Notes: a model not told the origin generated them from the letters alone. A DNA stretch of 64,000 bases from Candidatus Methanoperedens sp. (GCA_027460525.1 JAPZAS010000014.1:23597-87596), one strand, 5' to 3'; counted from the stretch's first letter, positions 44,917 to 54,671 are shown. Numbers and translations are program-made.

Positions 44917-45399
44917 ATGCAGAAAAAACACAAAAAAATATCTGGAGTTTTTGAGGAACATATAAAACGCCTGTCCAGGAAACATCAGCGGAATATCTGG
45001 AAGGCAGTGGCATTCTACTGGCATGTGCACCTCTATGAGCGCCACAAACTGAAGAAAATAAAACCAGATATTCCTGATTACGAGCTTATCCAGCAGGCTG
45101 CGGTGAAGGTATATGGTAAGGAAAAGGCTGAGCCTGTTCTCGATACCCTCCTCGAACTGGGAATCCAACCTCATCCTTTCAATTCCCTGATTTATGAAGC
45201 TGCTAATGGCGTACCTCCTGCAGAAAAAGAGAAGATTCACAGCTTTTGTTTTGGCTGCATCATTAAATTCGAGACAGAGTATCACGATGCAGTCAAGGAG
45301 CTTGTGGAAAAAGGAATAATTAAGAAAACAAGAGACCAGGAATGGATAGACTACCTTAAAAAATGCAACAGTTACATGCCAGAGGTAGCTGAGGGATAG
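44917..45399 (+). CDS. Hypothetical basic protein
   Basis: 160 residues, strongly basic N-terminus (MQKKHKK, KRLSRKHQRN), helical throughout, with FCFGC near residue 110. No family recognised. A TATA-like tatttataacgg lies about 30 bases before the ATG, so it has its own promoter. Convergent with the pantothenate-pathway operon. Confidence 0.6.
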   Translation: MQKKHKKISGVFEEHIKRLSRKHQRNIWKAVAFYWHVHLYERHKLKKIKPDIPDYELIQQAAVKVYGKEKAEPVLDTLLELGIQPHPFNSLIYEAANGVPPAEKEKIHSFCFGCIIKFETEYHDAVKELVEKGIIKKTRDQEWIDYLKKCNSYMPEVAEG

Positions 45400-45429
45400 C
45401 CAAGAGGCAGAAGAGCAACCACCCGTGCA

Positions 45430-46176
45430 TTATCCGCTATAATAAGAGGTTAAATGAGCCACAATCTCTTCCATTGCAAGAGCCAGGTTTTTCTTGTTGT
45501 CAAATTCTTTGATTATTTCCTGGAGCGCCTCTTTTTTTGAGCTTTGTAATTCTTCTGCGGATTTTGATATATTCGGTATAGCGCGCGTTATATTATCCAC
45601 GATAGTTATCGTTGCGCACTGAGCAGTCCTTGAAAGAGGGTTGAGGTCAATGGCAATAACGGTTTTTTCCATCTCCACAAGGGCTTTGCACCTGTCGCCG
45701 TCTTCAAGAGGTACAAGTACAACATCAGCGCTTAATATACCGTCAGCATCCACTTTCCCGCGCTCATGTTCGAGCCCGGGTATTAGCCCGTCGCTCTTTG
45801 TATGCATCCTCCTCGCTCCAAGGGAACGAAGATGCTGGATGATTTTCTTCACCCTTTCTTTGGTTCTGTGAAAAAGATTTACCTCAAGCGGAGCATTGAC
45901 AATCTCACTTAAACTTATTATTTCCCTGGGAACGAGGGCAGCAGCGTTTCCGTTGACGGAGATGACGGGTTTTTTTGCAAGAAGCAGCGCTGCAGCCGCA
46001 GCCTTTTCAGCCTCTGCGGCGCTGTTTGAGGTTTTCTCTCCAATCAGGTAGTCAAATGCCTCTCCTCTCCCCTCTGCGATAAGCCCGTGCATACTTGTTA
46101 TGCCTTTTCTGACACCCTTGACTATCATTTCCCTTGTCATCAATGACTCGTATCTTGGATGGTTTTTAGGAATCAC
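45430..46176 (-). CDS. 4-phosphopantoate-beta-alanine ligase (archaeal phosphopantothenate synthetase)
   Basis: 248 residues of the archaeal CoA-pathway enzyme that joins 4-phosphopantoate and beta-alanine with ATP, replacing bacterial PanC. Signature stretches are IPKNHPRYESLMTRE at the N-terminus, VNGNAAALVPREI, HRTKERVKKI, and AIDLNPLSRTAQCATITIVDNITRA. Directly follows pantoate kinase, whose product it uses, with a four-base overlap. Confidence 0.93.
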   Translation of the reverse strand: MIPKNHPRYESLMTREMIVKGVRKGITSMHGLIAEGRGEAFDYLIGEKTSNSAAEAEKAAAAALLLAKKPVISVNGNAAALVPREIISLSEIVNAPLEVNLFHRTKERVKKIIQHLRSLGARRMHTKSDGLIPGLEHERGKVDADGILSADVVLVPLEDGDRCKALVEMEKTVIAIDLNPLSRTAQCATITIVDNITRAIPNISKSAEELQSSKKEALQEIIKEFDNKKNLALAMEEIVAHLTSYYSG

Positions 46177-47018
46177 AATAGATGCGCTCCTGCATTACTT
46201 ATCCTGCTGTTATGGACTTCCCCGAATTCCGAAAGCGCACCGCTATCGTTTATAGCAAAGACCGTATCTCCAAGCATTGCCTGGCTTGCAAGCCCTCCTG
46301 CCGCCTCCACCGCTTCGATTGCCTCCTTTACCTTCGGACTCATGAGTTCGATTTCCTTTGCAAAGGCGCTTGATTGGCAGAAAAAGTTAGGAAGTGTGGG
46401 TTTTTTCAGAAGTTCTTTGAGCCTGGATTTCCCCGCTTCATTGATGGTTTTCTTTTTCAGGTCATCGGATAAGACAGATTTTGTGGAAATTTCTCCAAAG
46501 CTCACCCATGAAATTGTTGTATCGCCGCATGGGATTTTATCTATGTTCCCGACAAAAGGTGCGCCTGCCTTTTTCCTGAGCACAATTCCACCGAAGGTCT
46601 GCCCTGTCACATCGCCAAGCCCTGTCCTGTTCATCACCTCTGCAATGTGCGCAGCCCGGCCTAATTCGTTCAGGGTCAGGTTCAGGGAAAGCGCTTCGTT
46701 CAATGCCAGCGCTGTGCTCAATGCCCCTGCCCCGCTTGCCCCGAATCCGCAGCCAACAGGTACGCTGAGCACCGTATCCACGAGCACGGGCTGGGATGTG
46801 AGGAGCTTTATTGCTGTGAGCGTTGTTGGGGCTTCTGAGGCGGCGCCGTTGATTTTCACGGTTGTTTGTTCTGCGGCGCTTACTTTTGTTACAGCGCCGT
46901 CTTCAAGACAGATGCCGGCGCCCATAGAGCCTGAAAGTGCGGGCTCTTTCTTGATGTCAATTACGAAAATACCCGAGATATGTGCAGGAGAGAATGCCAG
47001 AGCGAAGTTCTTTTCCAT
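46173..47018 (-). CDS. Pantoate kinase (GHMP family)
   Basis: 281 residues. The archaeal enzyme phosphorylates pantoate before condensation with beta-alanine. GHMP phosphate loop VPVGCGFGASGAGALSTA (about residues 86-103), N-terminal FSPAHISGIF, and GLGDVTGQTFGG. Together with the ligase it completes archaeal phosphopantothenate synthesis. Promoter on the reverse strand in the 47019-47198 gap shared with thiC. Confidence 0.93.
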   Translation of the reverse strand: MEKNFALAFSPAHISGIFVIDIKKEPALSGSMGAGICLEDGAVTKVSAAEQTTVKINGAASEAPTTLTAIKLLTSQPVLVDTVLSVPVGCGFGASGAGALSTALALNEALSLNLTLNELGRAAHIAEVMNRTGLGDVTGQTFGGIVLRKKAGAPFVGNIDKIPCGDTTISWVSFGEISTKSVLSDDLKKKTINEAGKSRLKELLKKPTLPNFFCQSSAFAKEIELMSPKVKEAIEAVEAAGGLASQAMLGDTVFAINDSGALSEFGEVHNSRISNAGAHLL

Positions 47019-47198
47019 TGGGCATCGGTATTTACTTGGGATTAAATAAGGTATGCGTTATAAACAGCAGATTAATTTCAAATTTTTTCGCATAATCTGC
47101 CTATAGATTTCCAATCAAAATTTACTTGAGTTCAAATCAATTTTATTGATTAAACACCTTTAAATACATGCGCTGCCTTTCGAAAGAAGGTAATTTTT

Positions 47199-48479
47199 AT
47201 GAGTTTAATCGATGAAGCAAAAAAAGGCAATATCACAGAAGAGATGAAACAGGTTGCAGGGGATGAGGGTGTGGAACCCGAAATCGTCCGCCGGGGAATA
47301 GCAAATGGTAGAATCGTGATTCCTTTAAGCCCTTACCGCTATACAAAGCCATGCGGCATCGGGAAAGGGCTGCGCACCAAAGTGAATGCATCCATCGGGA
47401 CATCCTCTGACATAGTGGATATCGATATGGAAATAGAAAAGGCAAGGGTTGCGCAGGAAACAGGGGCAGATACGCTCATGGAACTTTCAACTGGCGGGGA
47501 TTTCTATGAGATCAGGAAAAGAATCATTGAATCCACCCCTCTTTCTGTTGGTTCTGTCCCTCTTTACCAGGCTTTTATAGAAGCGATAAGAAAATACGGC
47601 AGCGCTGTTGACATGAAGGAAGATGAACTTTTCAAGATAACAGCAGAGCAGGCAAAGCTTGGGACAAATTTCATGGCAATCCATACAGGCATTAATCTCT
47701 TCACAGTTGAGAGGCTTAAAAAACAGGGACGCTTCGGCGGTCTTTGCTCCCGGGGCGGGGCATTCATGACAGCATGGATGTTGCACAACGAGAAGGAGAA
47801 CCCATTGTACAGCGAATTCGATTACCTGCTTGAGATAATGAAAGAGCATGAGGTAACGCTGAGCATGGGCAACGGCATGCGGGCTGGCGCAGTGCATGAT
47901 TCTACTGACAGGGCGCAGATTCAGGAGCTTATCATCAATTCGGAACTGTCAGATAAAGCCCATGAAGCAGGAGTGCAGACCATAGTCGAAGGACCCGGGC
48001 ATATACCCATAGACGAAATAGAAGCAAACGTGAAACTCATGAAGCGCCTAAGCGGGGAGAAGCCGTTCTATATGCTCGGACCTCTGGTCACCGACATTGC
48101 TCCGGGTTATGACCATATCGTGGCAGCCATCGGCGCATCTCTGTCAAGCGCTTACGGGGCTGATTTTATCTGCTACGTGACGCCTGCGGAGCACCTGGCG
48201 CTTCCCAATGTGGAGGATGTGAGGCAGGGCGTAATAACAGCAAGGATTGCGGCGCACATAGGCGATATGATAAAGAACAATGACAGACAGCGCGACCTTG
48301 ATATGGGACGGGCAAGGCGGGATTTGCAGTGGGAAAGGATGTATGAACTGGCAATAGATCCAGAATATGCAAAATCGGTTAGGGAAAGCCGCTCACCTTC
48401 GGATGAGGAAGCCTGCACGATGTGCGGGAATTACTGTGCCCTGAAGATTGTGAAGCAGAATTTCAATTTTGAGCGGTAA
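47199..48479 (+). CDS. thiC: Phosphomethylpyrimidine synthase
   Basis: Radical-SAM-type enzyme converting aminoimidazole ribotide to HMP phosphate for thiamine. 426 residues, archaeal length. [37 protein letters not shown]-like [39 protein letters not shown], and the C-terminal cluster CTMCGNYC (CxxCxxxxC-type). A gaaggtaat site is upstream and TATA ctttaaatac about 35 bases before the ATG. I see no TPP riboswitch in the leader. TPP is also the cofactor of the PorB-like enzyme. Confidence 0.95.
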   Translation: MSLIDEAKKGNITEEMKQVAGDEGVEPEIVRRGIANGRIVIPLSPYRYTKPCGIGKGLRTKVNASIGTSSDIVDIDMEIEKARVAQETGADTLMELSTGGDFYEIRKRIIESTPLSVGSVPLYQAFIEAIRKYGSAVDMKEDELFKITAEQAKLGTNFMAIHTGINLFTVERLKKQGRFGGLCSRGGAFMTAWMLHNEKENPLYSEFDYLLEIMKEHEVTLSMGNGMRAGAVHDSTDRAQIQELIINSELSDKAHEAGVQTIVEGPGHIPIDEIEANVKLMKRLSGEKPFYMLGPLVTDIAPGYDHIVAAIGASLSSAYGADFICYVTPAEHLALPNVEDVRQGVITARIAAHIGDMIKNNDRQRDLDMGRARRDLQWERMYELAIDPEYAKSVRESRSPSDEEACTMCGNYCALKIVKQNFNFER

Positions 48480-48581
48480 TGTTTTATATTTTATAACACA
48501 GATTAAAGTAATCTATCACAATCTTTATCTATCGGTTGGAATATATCAGAAATAATCATAATCATTATGATTTGGTGGTTT

Positions 48582-49163
48582 ATGAACAGAGCAACAACGA
48601 TAGTTATTCTTTTAATTTTAGGGGTTGCTATTGCTGGTTGTGTGGGCAATGGAGACCTAGGCACAGCAATAGATAAATGGAACAAAATAGCTGATAAAAC
48701 TCAAGAAATAAGACTTCTGGAGGAACAATTTGTAAAAACTGTTAAGGTTGATAATGTTGTTATAGAGTCAGAGCTCGCTAAAGATACTCCCAATTTTGGA
48801 AAAATACTTCCTATATTAGATAAATGGCAGAAAACGCTTGACGAAGAAAGAAACCTTCTTGAAGAAGAGAGCAGTCTTATAAGCGATTTTGCAGGAACAA
48901 CAGTAAATCTTGATGGGGATGCAAAAAGATATGGTGATAGCGCATTAACGAATGTTCGAGATTCGAACAGATATGCAACCTCATCGTTAGATAATTATAA
49001 TCGGGGAATTGAGAGTTTAAGAATGAATTATAAGACTCTTGATGAGAAATACTATCGCCAATATGAACAATATTCAAATGCCGCAGATTCCGATACTACA
49101 AAATCCGGATTATATACTGATAAAGCAAACGATGACATTAAAAAACTGGAGGCACTACAATAA
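48582..49163 (+). CDS. Putative lipoprotein with coiled-coil domain
   Basis: 193 residues from the ATG at 48582, behind a ggtgg site; 48567 is an alternative. Signal sequence with lipobox IAGC (Cys about residue 19), so probably secreted and lipid-anchored. The rest is helical and charged with heptad-like spacing (KIADKTQEIRLLEEQFV), no enzyme motif. AT-rich. Stop abuts the next ATG, so co-translated with a small membrane protein. Confidence 0.7.
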   Translation: MNRATTIVILLILGVAIAGCVGNGDLGTAIDKWNKIADKTQEIRLLEEQFVKTVKVDNVVIESELAKDTPNFGKILPILDKWQKTLDEERNLLEEESSLISDFAGTTVNLDGDAKRYGDSALTNVRDSNRYATSSLDNYNRGIESLRMNYKTLDEKYYRQYEQYSNAADSDTTKSGLYTDKANDDIKKLEALQ

Positions 49164-49445
49164 ATGAGCGATGATTCATACAACCTGTGGTTTAACCGCG
49201 GTAGATGCAGTGAAAACGTCTGGATGTGGGGTATTATCCCCTTTTTAATGCCCTATGCATATTACAAAGTTGGCAAAGGATGGAAAGGTTTAGGGATTTT
49301 GATTGCATGGCCTATTGTAAACGTATTATTTGCTATACTAACAGGGGTTAATTATTATGTAGGGTTTGCGATACTAGTCTATGGGCTTTTTGACACGTAT
49401 AATATCGCCAAAGAATACAACAGAATTTATACCGAAGGTTTATAA
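49164..49445 (+). CDS. Small integral membrane protein
   Basis: 93 residues; hydrophobic segments at about 21-36, 43-60 and 64-78, with a GKGWKGLGILIAWPIVN loop similar to proteins of TM2-like type. Starts immediately after the lipoprotein stop, so the two likely act together at the membrane. Function unknown. Confidence 0.65.
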   Translation: MSDDSYNLWFNRGRCSENVWMWGIIPFLMPYAYYKVGKGWKGLGILIAWPIVNVLFAILTGVNYYVGFAILVYGLFDTYNIAKEYNRIYTEGL

Positions 49446-49471
49446 AAAAGACAAAAAGCAGGAGTTATCTC

Positions 49472-50590
49472 CTACTTTTCCTTGCTTAACACTGCTGCCC
49501 TTGAAATAGTTTCTCTTGGATACGATACTTCCGCAGCCCTCGCCATGTGTTCCATGGCTTCCCGGATTGGTTTTACAACTTCTTTAGGAATCTGTGGTGG
49601 TCTTTCCGGGACAACGCCGCTCAAAAACGGGCATGTTACCCCTGTGAGCACAGCCATCACACGCACCGCGCCTGTTAATGACGGGTCGACCTTTGCTCCC
49701 CATATCACACGTTTGGTATGCGGAACCTTGTCCATTATCTGCTCTCCCACTACTGCCACTTCCTCCAGCGTAACATCCTCGCCGCCCACGATATGGATAA
49801 GAACGCCGTAAGCTGTTGATATGTCGGTGATATCGAGAAGCGGAGTTGAGAGAGCCTGTGAAACCGCTTTCTCTACACGGTTTGCGCCGTCGCCTTCGCC
49901 TATCCCGATCGAGGAGATTCCCCCGCGTTCCATTACTGCGCGTAAATCCGCGTAGTCAAGGTTGATCAGGCTTGGCTGGGTTATCGTATCTGTCACATTC
50001 TTAACGAACGAGCCTACAAGCGCATTTGCCACCGAAAGTGCCTCTTTTAAAGGCAGGTTGCCTGCCACTTCCCTGAGTTTTGAATTGTCAATGACTACGA
50101 TTGAATCGCTTGCCTCTGCAAGTGCCTTTATGGCATCCCGTGCTTTTTCGCGCCTCATCATTTCAATGGTAAAAGGTATGGTCACGCATGCAATGGTGAG
50201 GGCGCCCATCTCTCTTCCAACCTGGGCAAAAACAGGTATCGCACCTGTACCCGAGCCTCCCCCAAGACCCGCGACTAAGAATAAAAGATTGGTATCTTTC
50301 AATTCCTCCTTGATTTCAGCTAAATTCTCTCTTGCAGCCTCTGCCCCTCTTTCAGGGAATCCTCCGCAGCCATGCCCTTTGCACAGTTTTTCACCCAGCA
50401 GCATGAGTTTATCCGCCCTGGTCATGGTGCTGAGATGCGATGCATCAGTATTAGCCCCGATTATTTTACCGCCTGCGAGTTTCTTGTCCGCTATCCAGGT
50501 TACAATGTTGCAGCCGGCGCCGCCCAAGCCCACGACCGTCACGGCTGGGCGTGAAGTTTTTACTTTTTCTAACAATTCTTCTCTAGTCAT
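49472..50590 (-). CDS. ftsZ: Cell division protein FtsZ
   Basis: Tubulin-like GTPase that forms the division ring. 372 residues. VVGLGGAGCN (N-terminal nucleotide loop), GANTDASHLS, the tubulin signature GLGGGSGTGAIPVFAQ (about residues 108-123), and MRREKARDAI. The C-terminus ends in a short variable tail after the core. Many archaea have two FtsZ paralogues; which one this is cannot be told here. Promoter on the reverse strand upstream of 50590. Confidence 0.94.
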   Translation of the reverse strand: MTREELLEKVKTSRPAVTVVGLGGAGCNIVTWIADKKLAGGKIIGANTDASHLSTMTRADKLMLLGEKLCKGHGCGGFPERGAEAARENLAEIKEELKDTNLLFLVAGLGGGSGTGAIPVFAQVGREMGALTIACVTIPFTIEMMRREKARDAIKALAEASDSIVVIDNSKLREVAGNLPLKEALSVANALVGSFVKNVTDTITQPSLINLDYADLRAVMERGGISSIGIGEGDGANRVEKAVSQALSTPLLDITDISTAYGVLIHIVGGEDVTLEEVAVVGEQIMDKVPHTKRVIWGAKVDPSLTGAVRVMAVLTGVTCPFLSGVVPERPPQIPKEVVKPIREAMEHMARAAEVSYPRETISRAAVLSKEK

Positions 50591-50694
50591 AAAATAAGCC
50601 TCCGATATTACTCGTTCTGTTACTATTTAAGTCTTTTTTCCAGAACAAACATTTTTATATACACCCAAAACATAGAGGGAAAAAGGAGAATTAA

Positions 50695-51015
50695 ATGATA
50701 GAGATTACAGATGCAGCAGCAGAAGAATTGAAACAATTGCTTGAAAAAGAGAAGAAAACGGATCACGGGTTACGCATATTCGAAGCCGGAACAGGATGCA
50801 GTGGGGTACAGTACGGTCTCTCGCTTGAGCTTACCCCGAAGAGCGAAGATGCGGTTTCAGAGAGTAAAGGAATTAAACTATTCTTTAACAAAGACATCCA
50901 GGGGGATATCGAGGACTTCAAGATCGATTACATCGACAATGAATACGGGAAAGGGTTCATTATAGACAATCCCGATGCGGCAAAATGCGGCTCCGGATGC
51001 AGCAGTTGCGGGTGA
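50695..51015 (+). CDS. A-type Fe-S carrier-like protein (IscA/HesB fold)
   Basis: 106 residues. ITDAAAEELKQLLE start, GLRIFEAGTGCSGVQYGL (first Cys) and a C-terminal CGSGCSSCG in place of the usual CGCG, giving extra metal ligands. Likely iron-sulfur carrier, in keeping with the cysteine desulfurase at 52530. A TATA (ttttatatacac) and aaggagaa ribosome site precede the ATG. Six bases before alpha-NAC. Confidence 0.85.
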   Translation: MIEITDAAAEELKQLLEKEKKTDHGLRIFEAGTGCSGVQYGLSLELTPKSEDAVSESKGIKLFFNKDIQGDIEDFKIDYIDNEYGKGFIIDNPDAAKCGSGCSSCG

Positions 51016-51020
51016 TGTGA

Positions 51021-51377
51021 GTGTTCCCGGGACTTGGCAAGGGCATAAATCCCCGCAAGATGGCTTCTATGATGAAGCAAATGGGGATTGATGTAAACGA
51101 GATAGAAAACGTAGAAGAAGTAATCATCCGTACCCCTGAAAAGGATATTATTTTTAAGGATGCCCAGGTCACAATAATGGATGCCAGGGGTATGAAAACA
51201 TACCAGGTCATGGGAACGCCGCAGGAAGTAGCCCGCGAGGTAAAAATACCTGAGGAAGACGTAAGGCTTGTGATGGAACAGGCAAAATCCAGTGATAGCG
51301 AGGCAAGGGCTGCGCTTCGGGAGACAAAAGGGGATATCGCTGCGGCTATTTTAAAGCTGGGTAAAACCACAGTTTAA
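51021..51377 (+). CDS. nac: Nascent polypeptide-associated complex protein (alpha-NAC)
   Basis: 118 residues. NAC domain (MFPGLGKGINPRKMASMMKQMGID, IENVEEVIIRT, YQVMGTPQE) and a C-terminal UBA domain (EDVRLVMEQAKSSDSEARAAL, GDIAAAILKL), as in other archaeal NAC homodimers. Binds ribosomes near the exit tunnel. GTG start at 51021, after GGTGAT. Convergent with the EF1A-like gene, 3 bases apart. Confidence 0.95.
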   Translation: MFPGLGKGINPRKMASMMKQMGIDVNEIENVEEVIIRTPEKDIIFKDAQVTIMDARGMKTYQVMGTPQEVAREVKIPEEDVRLVMEQAKSSDSEARAALRETKGDIAAAILKLGKTTV

Positions 51378-51380
51378 TTT

Positions 51381-52421
51381 CTATACAACCCCGGCGCTTG
51401 CAACCAGCCTCTGTTTTGGATTGTTGAGCTGGGCTACTAGGAAATTATCGTTTCTGCTGTACGCGATGCTCTTTTGTGTCGTGAGGACAATGCTGCAATC
51501 CGAGCCAGGAGGAGCTTGGGTTGCTGCTTTCCCATCCAGTGTTATAGAATCTATGGTTGCAGGCATGTCCTGAAGCCCTGCGAAGAGATGCACGGCATCT
51601 CCCACACCCAATGGCAAAGTGAATTTTGAGAGGTGACATTTCAGATTTAATTTCGATGCAATCTCTTCCTTCTGGGAAATTATGTACCCCCTGTCGAAGT
51701 CTTTTGACTGTATTCCTTTTAGCGCAAGTCCCACTCTTGTACCAGCGGGTGCGGTTTTCATATCCACGTCATTACTCTGGATTGAGCGTATCTCTGTGGG
51801 AATGTTAATCGGGAAAGTGGTCAGGCTATCATGTATTTTTATGGTTCCCTGGGTTACAACTCCAAGCACCACGCATCCCATGCCTGTGACATTAAAGAAA
51901 TGGTCTACCATGACGCGCTGGGGCAGGTCGTTCTTTGCGGCATTGGCAACCCTTACCTCTTCCCCGAGTGCAAAGAGTTTCTCCTTGAGGGTTTCCAGTC
52001 CTTCGAATGTGGTAGTGGAAACGGCAATGGATTCCCATTTCTCAAGGTTTGTTCCTTTTGTGATGGCTTTTATCTTTTCTGAAAGTTCGGAAATCGCAGC
52101 CGGGTTTGATTTATCTGACATGGTTATGACGAACAATCCGCGTTTATTCCCGAACAGATCAAGCGCAATGATACATTCACCGACCTGCGCATTGAGCCCT
52201 CCCGAAGGCACGCAGACAAGGGCGATATCCGAGAGGTTTATTGTCTGGATAAGTGATTTTAATGATGCCGGATACCCATTCGCATCCACGAATGAATATA
52301 TCCTGTCACCTTTTACTAAATTATAAAGCGTGATGTCCGACTCTGTGCCCTTCTTCCCCAGGTTTGCTGCAAGACTTGTCCTGCCTGATTTTTCGCTGCC
52401 GATGATTGATACGTTTGCCAT
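51381..52421 (-). CDS. EF-1A/EF-Tu-related GTPase-like protein with degenerate P-loop
   Basis: 346 residues with the three-domain layout of translational GTPases but reduced. The P-loop reads GSEKSGRTSL with Arg in place of the invariant Lys, the DxxG region is FVDANGYPAS, and NKxD appears as TMSDKS. Domain II features remain (VMVDHFFNVTGMGCVVLGVVTQGTI). GTP hydrolysis is therefore doubtful. Similar SelB/EF1A-like paralogues occur in Methanosarcinales without known function. Not the main EF-1A. Confidence 0.8.
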   Translation of the reverse strand: MANVSIIGSEKSGRTSLAANLGKKGTESDITLYNLVKGDRIYSFVDANGYPASLKSLIQTINLSDIALVCVPSGGLNAQVGECIIALDLFGNKRGLFVITMSDKSNPAAISELSEKIKAITKGTNLEKWESIAVSTTTFEGLETLKEKLFALGEEVRVANAAKNDLPQRVMVDHFFNVTGMGCVVLGVVTQGTIKIHDSLTTFPINIPTEIRSIQSNDVDMKTAPAGTRVGLALKGIQSKDFDRGYIISQKEEIASKLNLKCHLSKFTLPLGVGDAVHLFAGLQDMPATIDSITLDGKAATQAPPGSDCSIVLTTQKSIAYSRNDNFLVAQLNNPKQRLVASAGVV

Positions 52422-52529
52422 AATAATCCCTGTTATAATTAGTCTCTAGATATATGAAATTATATGAAATTGGCGAAAGGTTCTCATTAACCAAAATTTA
52501 TATCACACCTTAACCACTTTTGTAACATA

Positions 52530-53762
52530 ATGGACATCCAGAAAATCCGCCTCGACTTCCCTTCGCTATGGAAAAAATGGAACGGCAAGTATCCGATTTA
52601 TTTCGACAATGCCTGCATGACCCTGAAGCCGAAGCAGGTCATGGATGCCATGAACGAATACTACAATGAATATCCTGTATGCGGCGGGCGCTCCCTCCAC
52701 AAGATGGCAAAGAAAGTGGATGAGAAAGTAATCGACGCTCGTGAGAAATTCCAGAAGTTCCTCGGCGCGGAACATCCCGAGGAAATAATTTTCACACGAA
52801 ATACGACCGAGGGGTTGAACCTCGTTGCAAACTCACTCGATTTTGAAAAAGGAGACATAGTCCTCACCACTGACAGGGAGCATAATTCAAACCTCATACC
52901 CTGGCAGATTCAGGCTCGGAATAGAGGAATTAAACACATAGTCGTGTACTCAAATCCTGATAACACTTTCAATCTGGAGCAGTTCGAGGAAATAATGAGC
53001 AAAAACAGGGATGTGCGGCTTGTGAGCATGGTTCACACCTCCAACCTCGACGGCTACACCATACCTGCAAAAGAGATTATCAGGAGCGCCCACGAGCACG
53101 ATGCGCTGGTCATGCTGGACGGAGCCCAGAGCGCGCCGCATAAACCCGTGGATGTTCGAGAACTTGACGTTGATTTCTTTGCGCTTTCGGTGCACAAGAT
53201 GCTGGGACCTTCTGGAATGGGCGTGCTTTATGGAAAGAAGCATTTGCTTGAAGAGTTAGCTCCTTTCATCGTGGGAGGCGATACGGTGAGCGATACTACA
53301 TACGAAGGCGCAAAATTCCTTCCACCTCCTGAGAAATTCGAGGCAGGGCTTCAGAATTATGCAGGCATCATCGGCTGCGGCGCGGCTGTGGATTACCTCG
53401 GGAAGATTGGTCTATCGAATATCGAAAGTCATGAAAAGCGGCTGAATGAGATAATCACAGAGGGCATAAAGGACATGCACGGGCTGAAGATAATAGGCCC
53501 TCAGGCTTCGAGCTTGCGCGGCGGCATCATCTCCTTCACGGTGGAGATGCTAAAAGGCGGCGATGCCCACGACATTGCCCTCGTGCTTGATGAGACCGAG
53601 AATATCGAGGTGCGCTCAGGGGCATTCTGCGTGCATTCGTGGTTTAACTACCGCAAATGCGAGGCTGCGGTGCGGGCTTCGCTTTATTTGTATAATACCG
53701 AGGAAGAGGCAAGGAAGTTCATCGATATGCTGGGGAAGACGATTGGGTTGTTTAATCCGTGA
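52530..53762 (+). CDS. Cysteine desulfurase (SufS-like, class V aminotransferase)
   Basis: 410 residues. Transfers sulfur from cysteine for Fe-S or thio-cofactor synthesis. YFDNACMTLKP, TEGLNLVANSL, DREHNSN, DGAQSAPHKPVDV, PLP lysine in SVHKMLGPSGMGVLYG, and active-site Cys in RSGAFCVHSWF (about residue 367). TATA aaaatttatatc about 30 bases upstream; leaderless ATG at 52530. The last 156 bases (53607-53762) are repeated twice downstream at 54517-54671 and 55172-55307, around two toxin-antitoxin cassettes. Confidence 0.93.
   Translation: MDIQKIRLDFPSLWKKWNGKYPIYFDNACMTLKPKQVMDAMNEYYNEYPVCGGRSLHKMAKKVDEKVIDAREKFQKFLGAEHPEEIIFTRNTTEGLNLVANSLDFEKGDIVLTTDREHNSNLIPWQIQARNRGIKHIVVYSNPDNTFNLEQFEEIMSKNRDVRLVSMVHTSNLDGYTIPAKEIIRSAHEHDALVMLDGAQSAPHKPVDVRELDVDFFALSVHKMLGPSGMGVLYGKKHLLEELAPFIVGGDTVSDTTYEGAKFLPPPEKFEAGLQNYAGIIGCGAAVDYLGKIGLSNIESHEKRLNEIITEGIKDMHGLKIIGPQASSLRGGIISFTVEMLKGGDAHDIALVLDETENIEVRSGAFCVHSWFNYRKCEAAVRASLYLYNTEEEARKFIDMLGKTIGLFNP
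53607..53762 (+). repeat. 3' end of cysteine desulfurase gene, copy 1 (intact)
   Basis: From GAGGTGCGCTC to the TGA stop. This is the functional end of the gene, including the active-site cysteine segment. Copies 2 and 3 follow in the same orientation with HicBA and DUF433/DUF5615 between them. Confidence 0.95.
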
Positions 53763-53900
53763 ATAACTTTCCTAAAACCCATTTTTGATGACTTTAGGTG
53801 TGTAAATATGCGGCGCTTTACCCGCGCGAAGTTGTTCCATTATAAAATCCGATTTTTGAGATGGAAGATTTAAGTAACAGAAAAACCACCTATACAATAT

Positions 53901-54122
53901 ATGGCAAACGCGAAGGTACTCACTGCTGTATTGCATAAAGAAGATGATATGTATGTAGCAGAGTGCCCTGAGGTAGGGACATTCAGTCAGGGGATGACGA
54001 TAGAAGAAGCTGTAGACAATCTCAAAGAAGCCACCGAATTATATTTAGAAGAATTCCCGCTGGAGACGAAGGCAAAACCCATCATAACCACTTTTGAGGT
54101 GGCTCCAGTTGCCGAAGCTTAG
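53901..54122 (+). CDS. hicB: HicB-like antitoxin
   Basis: 73 residues: VLTAVLHKEDDMYVAECPEVGTFSQGMTIEEAVDNLKEATELYLE is the partial RNase-H-like fold of HicB. No C-terminal DNA-binding domain, as in the short HicB class. Starts after a tacaatata TATA-like stretch. Overlaps the hicA start by 14 bases. The pair lies between copies 1 and 2 of the desulfurase gene end. Confidence 0.9.
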   Translation: MANAKVLTAVLHKEDDMYVAECPEVGTFSQGMTIEEAVDNLKEATELYLEEFPLETKAKPIITTFEVAPVAEA

Positions 54123-54339
54123 GGAAGTATCGGGTAAAACAGCAGTTAAGATTCTCTGCAACAAGTTTGGATTCAAAATAAGCGGGCACTCTGGAAGCCA
54201 TGTCAGACTTTCAAAAATGACTCCAGAAGGAAAAATCGGTACCGCGGTACCTATGCACGGAGAATTGAAAATAGGAACGCTTCGGGGTATTCTAAAACTT
54301 GCAAAAGTCGATCCGGATGAGTTCAGTAAATATATATGA
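54109..54339 (+). CDS. hicA: HicA-like mRNA interferase toxin
   Basis: 76 residues from TTG 54109 (reads MPKLREVSGKTAVKIL, the standard HicA opening). Double-stranded RNA-binding-like fold with catalytic His in GHSGSHVRLSK (about residues 26-36) and AVPMHGELKIGTLRGILK. Starts inside hicB; a longer TTG start at 54094 is less like the family. Confidence 0.9.
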   Translation: MPKLREVSGKTAVKILCNKFGFKISGHSGSHVRLSKMTPEGKIGTAVPMHGELKIGTLRGILKLAKVDPDEFSKYI

Positions 54340-54516
54340 AATCATAGTTGCATGTGGAACATATCGGCGCCGAAGTTTAATATTTAAACAGTGATAAATA
54401 TGTGGCGCAATACACCGCAAAGGCGCAGAGAGCGCAAAGCGAGGGAAGAGAAAGGCATTGGAAAAAATCTGCGTTTGCCTTGGCAAGTGGCTGAGCCATA
54501 CGTGAATGCGCCTCCA

Positions 54517-54671
54517 GAGGTGCGCTCAGGGGCATTCTGCGTGCATTCGTGGTTCAACTACCGCAAATACGGGCTGCGGTGCGGGCTTCGCTTTATTTGT
54601 ATAATACCGAGGAAGAAGCTAGGAAGTTTATTGATGTGCTTGGGAAGACGATTGGGTTGTTTAATCCGTAA
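54517..54671 (+). repeat. 3' end of cysteine desulfurase gene, copy 2 (frameshifted)
   Basis: Aligns base for base with 53607-53762 except for scattered changes and one missing base after CGCAAAT, which breaks the frame. Still ends in a stop (TAA 54669-54671). Marks the right end of the HicBA cassette. Confidence 0.95.

Noticed and set aside
47050..47198. TPP riboswitch before thiC
   Set aside because: No CUGAGA-type motif or paired domain seen; only a TATA box and ribosome site are apparent.
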